A DNA stretch of 60,000 nucleotides from Liolophura sinensis (lineage: Eukaryota; Mollusca; Polyplacophora; Chitonida; Chitonidae). The notes below the pieces were generated by a model, which was not told the origin of the DNA, did not search any database, and saw only the letters and a program-made list of their open reading frames with translations. This document shows, one piece after another, positions 37,019-48,000 of the stretch; within the stretch, counting starts at the first letter, position 1, and each line of letters starts with the position of its first letter. The position numbers and the translations under genes are program-made. The stretch lies in assembly GCF_032854445.1 (NCBI RefSeq), contig NC_088300.1:6636001-6696000 (forward strand), in the 5' to 3' direction.

Positions 37019-37227
37019 CTAGTAAACATGACCACGCCCACTTTGACCATATCAGACTGAAGCTCCGTCCATGACTGCTTAACGAGCCGAATTTCTTGGG
37101 GACACAAACAGGGTGGGGTTTCATGGATGACGATGATGGGGATTGGACTGCCCGGAAACACATTTCCTCGTTTCGGTGAGCGTTTTTTAAGTTTGGAACT
37201 AACCTGTTGAGATACGGCCCCACCCAT
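37019..37227 (-). CDS. Globin N-terminal exon A (MGGAVS start), A-B helices
   Basis: A second N-terminal globin exon: 69 codons plus two bases, ending at donor ACTAG|GTAAGC in phase 2, the same B12.2 position as the 20.2-kb exon. The helix part reads CPQEIRLVKQSWTEL and VGVVMFTR, closely matching the other exon. The leader differs: MGGAVSQQ keeps the myristoylation pattern (Gly2, Ser6) but has no Cys3. ATG choice: both exons share TGAAATGGGT at the start, and a polypyrimidine acceptor TTTTTTCACAG lies 20 nt upstream (exon edge 37247), implying an untranslated exon farther up. No core exon was found between here and 20.4 kb. It may therefore splice over 35.6 kb to 1417, as an alternative first exon, or be a relic of a duplicated gene. 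Confidence 0.87.
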
Positions 37228-38864
37228 TTCATTGGAATTGGCACGTACTGTGAAAAAAGTCATGTAAAACTACACGAATGCCAAATTTCGTCGAATCAGC
37301 TTTCGGAATGGCTGTTGTTCCTTGTACCCGTTAACATCCATAGTTTGTTAGACTGGTCGTTTCATCTGCTCGTATAGGGTATTGCCATCCATTGATAAAG
37401 AACTGCAGTGGGCATGCGGTATGACTTACTCGTAGTATGACTATATAACAACTCTCTCCGCCGCTGACATCATCTGGCCAAGCGTTAAAGGCGCATTCTC
37501 CGCATTGTTTTGCGGGCACTGTGATCAAGGATAATAAGGCGGTATTACCAATGTAGATGTGTTCACCGGGATACCAGGGGAACAATTTTCTAGCTACTCA
37601 GAGTAGCTGGATCAAGTGATGGGGGAGGGGGAGGGGTAGACGATAGTTGCTCGACGAGGATCAGCCGCACGGTGTCAGCTTTACTCTCCAGGGGGAACCA
37701 GGTGCACACCCGGAAAAACACAACCTGCAGTAATAAAACCATGGTATAGGTGTTTTCTTTGTCACGTTCAGCTTGTTCGAGGGCTTTTTTGTTGCGTCAT
37801 AGCATATGTCACACCATGCAGTAACGAGTCACCGATCAGTTCTCGGTTTATACAAGACAGAATGCGTATATTCCGATCCGAATTTGAATCCGTACTACTT
37901 CATACATATTTTATCGGCCTAATTCCAGTGCGAGTCTGTTTATGAGCGATGTCAGCTTTTGGCTCGAGTAAGTCAATGCCTAATATAGGGCACAGAAGTT
38001 GTCATAAACCTGGAAAGTGTCATCAAAAAAAAAACAAAAAAACAAAACAAAAACAAAACAAAACCAAAAAAGCAAGAAAAAAAAAACACAGTGTACAGTT
38101 AGGGAACGTTAAATTTCGAGAGATTTGTTAGACAGTAATAAAGAATCCGTGTGTCATTATGTGAATGAATCAATTTCTCTCTTACGTGACTTTTGGATGT
38201 GTGGAAAGTCAAATCTATCCATGTATGTATGAATATATATAGGCTTAGATTTAAAATCCAAGCCGATCTCACGTGTAGACTTTTTATGTATTTCACGTTC
38301 ATGTTTTCTTTGCAAAAGTGTTGGTTTTTCCTTGAAAAGTGAAGTTTAAATTTACAGTGTTATAAATAACTGGGTTAAATGGACAATTCAGATATGCTCC
38401 CTGACGAACCTGTTTCATCCTCGGTTACCTGAGACGGCGTTGTACGATAAGGTGTTATATCTGATTGCCGCTTGTAATTCTTTATTTCACGAGAAAAAAG
38501 TGTTCAAACTGGATTATAAATTGATTAGCTTGTGGTAACCACAGCCGTATTTGAAGTATACTGTTTTTGTACAGCCATGGAACAATTTGTTTACGTTCGT
38601 TCTGAATGTGTTTTTATGATGGCGTGCATACCAGTGATATGTCGTGCAGTGTAATGCGGGGCATCATCGCCTTTTTTGACAAATTACATCTATAATTTGT
38701 GCCATTTATGTATTTTGGAGTGGCATAAATCAGAATCACTCTGGTTAATTTATTTATTTGTATTAGACTGTATTTAACGCCTTTACTAAAGATATTTTCC
38801 CCAGTACGATCCGATTTATGTGTGAAGGAAACGGGTTAACCGTCTAATGATATGTGTGATGTTT
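37228..38864. other. Intergenic spacer between globin and POMT2
   Basis: Contains a possible 5' untranslated exon or promoter of the globin (unidentified), a GGGGGAGGGGGAGGGG tract near 37622 and an A-rich low-complexity tract at 38025-38087. No gene was recognised. Confidence 0.4.
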
Positions 38865-39190
38865 TGATGGCCTCTGGCGATGGTATTCATGGTTTTTAGA
38901 CCGTCTGATAATCGGTGTGATGGTTGTGAGAAGTTTGGCGATGGTTTTGCATTCTGAACGGACGTCTGGTGATGATTTGGCATTCTAGGCGGACGTCTGC
39001 TGATTTTGCATTTCCAGCTGACGTCTGGCGATGGTTCTGCCTTCTGAGCGGACGTGAGGCGACACTTTTGCATTCTGAGTGGACGTCTGGCGATGGTTTG
39101 CATTTTGAACGATCATCTGGCGATGACTTTACATTCTGAGTGGACGTCTGGCGATGATTTTGCATTTTGAGCGCACGTTTGTGCGACTAT
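38865..39190. repeat. Minisatellite, about 30-bp unit
   Basis: GGACGTCTGGCGATGGTTTT followed by GCATTCTGAGC repeats about ten times with spacing of 28-32 bp and frequent substitutions. The two overlapping minus-strand frames (89-95 codons) derive from it. Confidence 0.9.
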
Positions 39191-39536
39191 TTGCTAAAAC
39201 AGCCATCGATTACTGCGTAAGGTTTATGGTGCACCACTGCTGATATCAATATATCTCGAAACACAAGACAGACACGCTCTACTAACCTCAGTTAGTGCGC
39301 ATGAACTTCGATTATAACTGCGCCAGAGCGTCTGGCTGTCAACGTTATACCTTAAAGTACTATACAATAACAAAATAGTTTCAGTATAAGCTTGTATCTT
39401 AACACTTCTTCGGAAAAAATAGCTACAATAACGTGATGATCACGGAGTATTTTAAATTTTCTCCCTTTTTGTTTTCGAGATAGTCTTGTAGTGAGATGCG
39501 TTTATTTCTCTCTTATTTTTATTATTATGATCATTC
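39191..39536. other. Intergenic, nothing recognised
   Basis: Short unremarkable stretch between two repeat structures. Confidence 0.5.
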
Positions 39537-39571
39537 AAAAAATTCAAAGAAAAATATAAAGGATCTAAGGA

Positions 39572-39652
<81 letters not shown>

Positions 39653-39665
39653 GATCTAAGGACTT

Positions 39666-39738
<73 letters not shown>

Positions 39739-39739
39739 T

Positions 39740-39815
<76 letters not shown>

Positions 39816-39853
39816 AAGTCCTTAGATCCTTTATATTTTTCTTTGAATTTTTT
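39537..39853. repeat. 317-bp palindrome: 39-bp perfect arms around (TA)n
   Basis: Arm 39537-39575 (AAAAAATTCAAAGAAAAATA, then TAAAGGATCTAAGGACTTA) is the exact reverse complement of 39815-39853. Between the arms lie three TA tracts separated by partial copies of the arm ends: AAAGGATCTAAGGACTTA at 39649-39666 and TAAGTCCTTA at 39736-39745. This may be a foldback/MITE-like element whose interior became TA repeats, or an assembly product of a hairpin-prone locus. Confidence 0.9.
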
Positions 39854-42819
39854 GAGATCTTGGGATCCATAAGACATAATGTAGAATTTTGCCTAAGATT
39901 TAATGGAATAATACGCACTGCAGATTCCTAACAGTACTTATGTTTTTACACACTGAAATGTATGTATCAGGTACAAACAGGACATTTTTTGAAAGTGTAT
40001 AATGACACTGCAAACAAAAAATGTGATTTGTATTTTTTTTCTTGTGGCATCAATCTCAGTTTTGCTGTTCTAGTGAGCTTCTGAACAGGCTCGGCGCCAG
40101 GTGATGACCTCCAACCCTAGTGGAAGATATTCTGAGGTCTGTCAGCGAACGAAACGAAATTTTAATTGGGTGACGAGTCTCAGGAATGTTGTGTTGTTAA
40201 ATGTGATAATGTTTAACTACACTAAGTAGAGTAAGTGAATTGTTTAAGACTCAAAAGTTTCATCAGAGAAACGTTTAAACACAAATGCAGTCAGATGCAG
40301 TACCAGTGAGCGTATCTGAATACATTCGTTTCGAAGTAGTAGAATAAAAAATTCTAATAAAATTAAAAAAAAAACCCAATGAAATGAGTGAAATGAGTGA
40401 TCTTTCTGTAGATGCCTAACTTCATTTTGTAGTCTTTCACTTCAGCCAGATAACGACGCCCTGTGTATAAATGATCGCTGTTGTATATTTTAATTCATGA
40501 TCTCTCAACTGTCCATACGGGCTGGTGATTATCCCCGCCTCTGTTAACTGGTAGTTAAAGTCCACGCGAGTAAATAGACAACCCTGATAACTTTGTAAGC
40601 ATTCGCTTTGTATATCCCGTATATAAATTCTTACAAGTACATGTTGAACTGCAATTTAGAGCTTTAAAATCTGTAGGACAAATATCGAGAGTCGAAACAT
40701 TTGTACATATTATTATAGTTTTTTAAGATTTCTGTCAACCTTGGTCAGGTTTTGGTTGTAGCATATAAGAAGATGGTATAGCTTTCCGTTTTATTTCAGG
40801 TTATTTGTTAAGATCACTCTATTGTACTTGATCGAATTTTTACATTCTTCATGTGGATATGTAAGATTATATTTTTAACTAAGACTGGATAAGTAGCACA
40901 CTATATATTTAATTCGTGTATCGAGTGGCCCTGTTTACTTTGACCCAGTTTTATGATGGTTCATAATGTATTTCCTGAGTGGGAAGGCGCATTGTATAGG
41001 CCTATACACTACGTACCACAGTACGTTTGACGCAGAGAATTTGAATTTAAACTGACCATACCAGTAAAGCAACTATATAGCTTCAAACGAGGAGAGACAA
41101 TGTTATAAGCAGTGAAGCATTGTGTGATAAAAATCAAATTATATAGGTGTACATACATGTACTGTAAAGATAAGTTGAAAAACACACAGCGATATAAGTG
41201 TAGGGACTAGCTCACGGGCATAGAGGATATAAATAAAGAGCTGTATGTCTTACGAATTATAAACAGGTAGGAGATAACTATGGTCGAGGTCATTTGCAGT
41301 GATATACACGCCCAATAATCATTTAAAAAAAAAAAGAAAAAGGGAAAAAAAAAACTTGTCGCAATGGCTTACACCAGTTGTAGGTCAAGAACACGGGTTC
41401 TGTTTTTGCAAGTTGTATATTAAGAAAAATCTTTACCGCGCATAAATAGGGCTGGCAGGCGTTAGGTTATGTAGTTACTCAGTTTCGGTCGCATTGTTTT
41501 TGCCAATTCTATGTGAGGGGAAATTAGTTTGACTCTCATGAATATACGTGTCATCGTGGTTTCGTTTTGTAAGGCGCATAAACCATATACGTGTACATGT
41601 ATATACCGTGGTAGAGTTCGACGTTTAGGCCAACTGATACACTCTGTCAACATCTGTCACGTATGCAGGTAAGCAACACATAATCAATTAGCCTACAACT
41701 CCATTGGCATCAGGTAAATATAGGCCTACATATAAATTTTCACAGACTGTCTTCGATACATTAATTGATGTACTACGTGGTTGGCAGCTATGGAATTGTA
41801 CAGGTCAATGGCCAATATGTAAGTTGTAGAGTTACGCCATCTCTATTAATGTAGCCTGTAATCACCGACGGGTAGCGTACAGTACAGTGATGGTACATGT
41901 GAGTGTTATCAGTTAAGCGCCATCAATCAGGCTTAGAGTGAAGGCGAGTCTACGAATTCTTCCTAATCCCTCGGCCCCGGATTGAAGTACCCTTAAACTG
42001 GGCAGATCTCCTATATACCAACACCATATACAACACTGTATAGAAGAGGGTATGAATATACATACACACAAAATATGTGAATGCCGTTAACTATAGGTAA
42101 AAACTTAACCCAAGCCCACTTTAAGTCGCCTGCATTTACAGTATATACTATAAAAGGAAACTTTTGGTGAAATGAAATCCGTTTTAACTTATGAAGGGAT
42201 TGAAACAAAAGAATGTTTGAAAAAACTGTAGTAGGGCCTACCGTAAGTGGGGTGGGTATATATGGTCGGGTGGGTTAAGTATGTGAGGTTCAGCTCGTTT
42301 TCAGCCGGTGTAAACGATCCAGGTATACAACATGCTCATGGAGGTTCAGAGAGACTGCTTAAGAAATGTCTGCTGCTAAAAATTTGGATCGTTGAATTCT
42401 GACTGAATAAACTATTAGATATTGTACTATTCCATCCCATTTTGAAGTTCCCTCAATAATTAAACTAACCCGCATTTATAATAACCTACACTGTTTCATG
42501 CGGAGAGACACGACTTAATTCATAATATATATACAGCATGCATAGGCTATATTACATACATGATATCGGCAAAATAAGGTTGAGTTAATGTATATAGCAT
42601 CAGTCATGCAGTTATATCGGCCAGCTGGTACAAATAGGCCCTATTACAAAATGACAAACATGGCTGATCATTTATGTACATAAATGCAATTACTTGTAAC
42701 CACGCATTATTTATCAACAAGTGGGTGTGTTATGTTCTTATCCCTTATAAAGGACCACAACGTACCCTACTGTATCTTGATCACCGTTTACCCTCACTGT
42801 ATACGCTATGCTATATGTT
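39854..42819. other. Intergenic, nothing recognised
   Basis: AT-rich DNA with a few A-rich tracts (40362-40375, 41323-41353). Open frames of 63-65 codons only. No exon of either neighbouring gene was recognised. Confidence 0.5.
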
Positions 42820-43086
42820 ATTTATTTATTTATTTGATTGGTGTTTTACGCCGTACTCAAGAATATTTCACTTATTCAACGGCGGCCAACATTATGGTGG
42901 AAGGAAACCGGGCAGAGCCCGGAGGAAACCCACAATCATCCGCAGGTTGCTGTCAGACCTTCCCACTTACGGCCGGAGAGGAAGCCAGCATGAGCTGAAC
43001 TTGAACTCACAGCGACCGCATTGGTGAGAGGCTTCTGGTTCATTACGCTGCGCTAGCGCGCTAACTTACTGAGCCACAGAGGCCCC
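42820..43086 (-). mobile_element. SINE family A, full length, antisense
   Basis: Begins with (TTTA)n and GATTGGTGTTTTACGCCGTA, runs through GGCGGCCAACATTATGG and CACAATCATCCGCAGG, and ends with the tRNA-like head complement CGCTAGCGCGCTAACTTACT then GAGCCACAGAGGCCCC. Confidence 0.93.
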
Positions 43087-43470
43087 TTACTGTGTTATAT
43101 GAGAACTACACGTTTACCACTGTTCTTGTCTTTATGCCTCAATGTCGACATTAAATATAGCGTACATGTGCGATTCGGCGTCACATTTTTTTATTCGTAT
43201 TTTTGTTTTTACTGTTTATTTTTTTGGACTTTTTTTTTTTTGCCTTGCTGTTTAATTTCATGTAGTGACTTCCAAAATCAATTCATGTATTTCCATTCTT
43301 TTATTCGGTACCAATAACTAGGCCCTACATGTACTTATATGTTGCTTCTTAAAGCACGAACAAGAGAATCTGGCCTGATGTAGTTGCAATATTGTACCTC
43401 TCGCTTCTTCGAGTGGCGCGTAAGCGAGCGGTACACTTCTGCAGCTAGGTCGGATATGGCATGGGCCTAT
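43087..43470. other. Spacer between two SINEs, nothing recognised
   Basis: T-rich stretch (43185-43250) producing a Phe-rich open frame; no gene evidence. Confidence 0.5.
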
Positions 43471-43736
43471 ATATTTATTTTATTTATTTGATTGGTGTTT
43501 TACGCCGTACTCAAGAATATTTCACTTATACGACGGCGGCCAGCATTATGGTGGGAGGAAAACGGGTAGAGCCCGGAGGAAACCCACGACCATCCGCAGG
43601 TTGCTGGCAAGCCTTCCCACGTAGGGCCCCGAGAGGAAGCCAGCATGAGCTGAACAGCATGAACTGGGCTTGAACTTGAGGCTCCTGTGTCATTACGCTG
43701 CGCTAGCGCGCTAACCGACTGAGCCACGGAAGCCTC
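43471..43736 (-). mobile_element. SINE family A, full length, antisense, with TSD
   Basis: Same orientation as the copy 400 bp to its left. It is flanked by TGGGCCTAT at 43462-43470 and 43737-43745 (extending imperfectly to 13 bp). The tRNA-like head is at the right end (GCTAACCGACTGAGCCACGG). It carries a small internal duplication around AGCATGAGCTGAACAGCATG. Confidence 0.93.
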
Positions 43737-44614
43737 TGGGCCTATGTATGCCAATTAACAGCTGATCGATCTTAAATGTAAACCGCCTAAAATACGCTAA
43801 AATAATTTATTGTGTCTTTCTTGTCACTTTTTTTCTTTCTTTCTTTCCCGCGAGACAAAAGTACACGTTTGATCACTTTTTAGGCTAACGCTTCTGTGTG
43901 AGGTGAAAATAGCAGTCAAATTCTGTCGCTGTGCGCAGTTTGGTATTGATTGGGCAAATGTGACGTTGACAGAATGGTCTCCCTTGTCTCTAGTACTAGT
44001 CATTTTCCTTTGATTACTTTGTATGAGATCTTGTTGCTGTTGCATGCGTGTCGGTAAGTCATATATAACAGTAATTTCTTTTGTCTGCATTAATCTAAAT
44101 TTTACAATTATCCCTTGTTTAATCTGACAAGGCTTAAAATGAACGCGTCAACCTCTCGAAAACTGGTCATCGAGTGACCAATGTAGGGTATTTGTTAGTA
44201 ATGATACTACAGGATGGGTAGTCTCATTTCAAACTGTAGAACAACGCATCACTCATCACATCACGTTACACAAGGCAGAACAGCTATAGAAAACTGATCA
44301 GATAGAAGTTGGAGTAAGTACAAAACGTCAACAAGAATCGACCGAAGTCACAACTTTTGACAGGGTCGTGCCAATCTTATCTGCCGCTGTCTGGGCTCTC
44401 TCAGGTGCACATAGGCCCCTACTATATGACAAATCACAGTGGACAACGAATTAACAAAAACCATTGTGCAACTTTCGTGGCTAAATCATTACATCATATT
44501 AATATTTGTACTTGTATTTCAATGAAACTGAAAGCCAAATGAAGATAGTTTTGTTCTTGTTTTATTTTTAGGATAGGTGTGATGTGTTGTGATTGAACAA
44601 ATGACAGTGAAGAA
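43737..44614. other. POMT2 upstream region / possible 5' UTR
   Basis: No core promoter could be identified. TTTTATTTTTAG at 44560-44571 followed by GATAGGTG would serve as the acceptor of a 5' UTR intron, leaving 43 nt of leader before the ATG at 44615. An in-frame TGA at 44594 closes the reading frame upstream of that ATG. Confidence 0.4.
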
Positions 44615-45030
44615 ATGCAACAGAAGGAGGCAAAAGTCAGCAGTGAGCAGTCTGAAACAGGCTGCAGAATGAAAATAGTGGGAGAAAAGATGGATGTTGG
44701 GGATGGGGATAACCACCCAGGTGTGCCCCTCCCTGATGTCACCCTAAGAGCAGATACCAGCACAGGTGATAGGAGCACAGAAATATGTCCAGACAACAAA
44801 GACGCTTTGCTGCACAAAGGTAAAGGTGACCCAGAGAAAACTCAGATCAGCAGAGTGCCTTCTGGTAAAGGCGACCACAAGGATTCAGATGTCAGCACAG
44901 ACAAGAAAACTGTCCCCTTAGCACACGTCATGCCACAGGACACCTGGCGCATGTACCGGATCTGCTTGTGTGTGTCTATACTGGCTTATGTCACACGACT
45001 GTACAGGATTGAAGAACCTCCACATATCTG
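44615..45030 (+). CDS. POMT2: POMT2 exon 1: leader and first membrane helix
   Basis: 138 codons plus 2 nt. ATG at 44615 with an in-frame stop at 44594. Hydrophilic Ser/Asp/Lys-rich leader, then [20 protein letters not shown] (TM1) and EEPPHI. Donor ATCTG|GTAATC; the TG joins a C from exon 2 to make Cys139. A 62-bp part (44954-45015) recurs in intron 3. Confidence 0.9.
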
Positions 45031-48000
45031 GTAATCACTTTTCTGCACCATTGTTTCTTACACAAACAGTTGTTCACCTAGTGATGTCTACCGTACAAAC
45101 CTTGTGATTAAAAGTTGAAGTAGAAGCTGGATTTGAACCCATGACCTCTTCGGGTCAATGTCTGGAGAGCTTCTGACTGAAGCACGAAATCCCCTCAGTC
45201 ATGCTGTCAGCCCTGTCACAAGGAGCCAGAGCCAAATGGATGTCTCCTGTTGTGACTGTGGTAAAACTTTTATCATCCAGAACACACAACAGTGTGGTTT
45301 ACGGGACGACACATCTCAGAATTGAGTAATCTCTTATTGCCTTTCTGTAAATCTTTCAGTTAGAATTTAGAAGCTGGTGGTACAGCAGAAAACCAGTTTA
45401 TTAACAATAATGTCTTTTGATTTGTTGATGATTGTAGAAGAAAATTGTTTTATTTGTTTGTTGTTTGAGCACAATACTCAAAACTTTCTCACTTGTGTGA
45501 TAATGACAGTTTTATGGGTGGGTGGGCTACTGACAAACTTTACAAGGAAAAGACTATGCAAACAACTCCCGTGCATCAACTACTTATTATGAATATGAAA
45601 ATTGAGAGCAGTGTCGTGTACAGATTTCCTGTCCTAGGCCGGAATGGAACCCACACCTGATGTGTCCTAGCTGCACTCCCTGAAAGAAGTTGTTTTTTAT
45701 AAACTGGTTGTAGTTCTTAATGTTGATGTTAACAGTTTACTTAACACAAGTTCAGTAATAGGGACATTGTTGGCATTGTTCACATAATTGTATTGTGCTA
45801 TTTGTATATTCCATTAACAGTTCAGGTAACTGAAATTTGGACATCTGGAGTATAACCAAAACACAATTTGTTTCACCTGTAGTGAAATTCCTGACAGTGA
45901 CATTACTAAAACGTCCAAATATTGATCCACATACACTCAAACAGTGCTAACCAAATCAATTTCAGATATTGTATTTTGTTATATGTCTTTAGATGTTGAT
46001 ATGTTATCCTCATGTTCTGCCCAAGGCCTTAATAATGCAGTAGTACTTTCCTCAAATCATTCTGATCTGTTACTCCCATCATGTCTCTCGTATTTGTACT
46101 TACAAGTTCAAGTTACATGAGAGTGAATTTTTTCCATTGTCTTAACCTTCTGTCATTTATGAGGAACAGCTTAGGTACCTCTGATCAGACATTTCTCCTC
46201 CGACAAAGCCTTTATCAGCACAGTGTTCCCCTTCAGCCTAACAAAATATTTTCATATGTGTTCTACAATTCCTGGCCTATCCTTAAATCTACTAACTAAA
46301 GGAATTCGTCTTGCCCACCTAAATGTGTGCCACATTATGCCCAAACTTGATCAAATTAAAGTTTTGCTATCTAAACCAAAAAGAGAAATAGAAATGATAG
46401 GATTCACTGAGACTTTTCTTAAACAAGATATTTTTGATGCTGAAATAAGCATCGATGGATATAACTGTGAACGTAAAGGTAGGAACAATAAAGGGGGTGG
46501 TGGAAGAGCAGTATATGTATCAGACTGTCTACCCTTTAACCTTTGATATGATCTTGAAAACAGTAATTTAGAAGTACTATGGCTTGAAATCAAGTCCAAG
46601 CCATTCATAACCTGCTATATATGTAGACCCCCAAACTCTCTTTCAACATAGATACAAGAATTTGAAACAAACGTAGAAAAAGGTATATTATGAACAGAAC
46701 AAACTGGTTCTCCTGGGTGATTTTAATATCGACTTGAGTAAAATCACTCCTAATAATAGGTGGACTAGTATGACAGATTCTTTAAATCTGACTACACTTG
46801 TGAAGTCTCACACCCAAATCACTTCATCCACTTCATGTGATATGTATATCAACTGATATCAACTGAGAAAGTTATATCTGTTCAAGTCCCTGTTCTAGCC
46901 ATAAGTGATAATTTTCCAGTCTGTGTCACTCTCTAATCAAAGATTAACAACAGTATGAAGCATAAACATGTTACAATTCAGTATAGAGCATGTAAAGATT
47001 TCAACGAGTAAGGCTATGCCCCTGTAACACACTTGCACACGTGCATTGTTCAAACCAAATGGGACGCGAAAAGGGCCATCTCCCACTCACTTGGTTTGTA
47101 TCTCTGTACATGTGTGTAGGGGGTTTCAGTCAGCGTGGGTGGTTGTGGGGGGGGAGTGGTTGGTAATGGGCTGTCTTCCACTACCTTACTTCTTCTGCTG
47201 GTTGGGGCAGTTCGAGGGACAGCACTACTGGTTGTTTTGTTGCTTTTTGTCTATCTAAATATGTATAGCTTCTCTTTTCAAACTAGATGGTGCTCTTGTT
47301 TTATATATATTGATGTATTTTTTGATTGGACTCTGACGTACAGGTTTCATATATATTGATTTCTCGGTGGAAGCCTTGGGTAAGAACAGTTTCATTGTAA
47401 ATTGACCAAGCTACCTTCGATAAATTCAGATATTATTATTATTATTATTCAAGAGGTTATTGACTAATATTTTTAAAGCAACGTTCCTCCTACATGTATA
47501 TATTTGGTTAGACCTTTGGTTTTGTCCATGTGACTTTCAGATAACAGGTATTGTCAGGTCTATAATAGGTAAAACCTGAAACCTGCACATATTTGACTTC
47601 TTTGTTTGCAGCTGGGATGAGACTCACTTTGGGAAGATGGGCAGTTGGTACATAAACAGAACATTTTTCTTTGATGTTCATCCTCCACTGGGCAAGGTTA
47701 GCAGCACGTACCTCTCTCTTCAAAAGTTCCTTCTCACAATGATATGGCTGCAGTATTACAAAAATAATTTATTCAAAATTCCGTTCTCGCCATGATATGA
47801 CTGCAATATTATTTAAGTCATTTATTGAAAGTTTCTATCCAAACTTGAAAAATTGACTAACTCCTCCACCTTTATGTTCTAATTGATAAAATCTTGTAAA
47901 GGCGAATTATTGTGAAGAGCTTTTTATATGTAGTCTTTTTATGTATTGTTACTGACTAAAAACTGATTGTTTTCCCTGGCAGATGCTGATTGGCTTAGCA

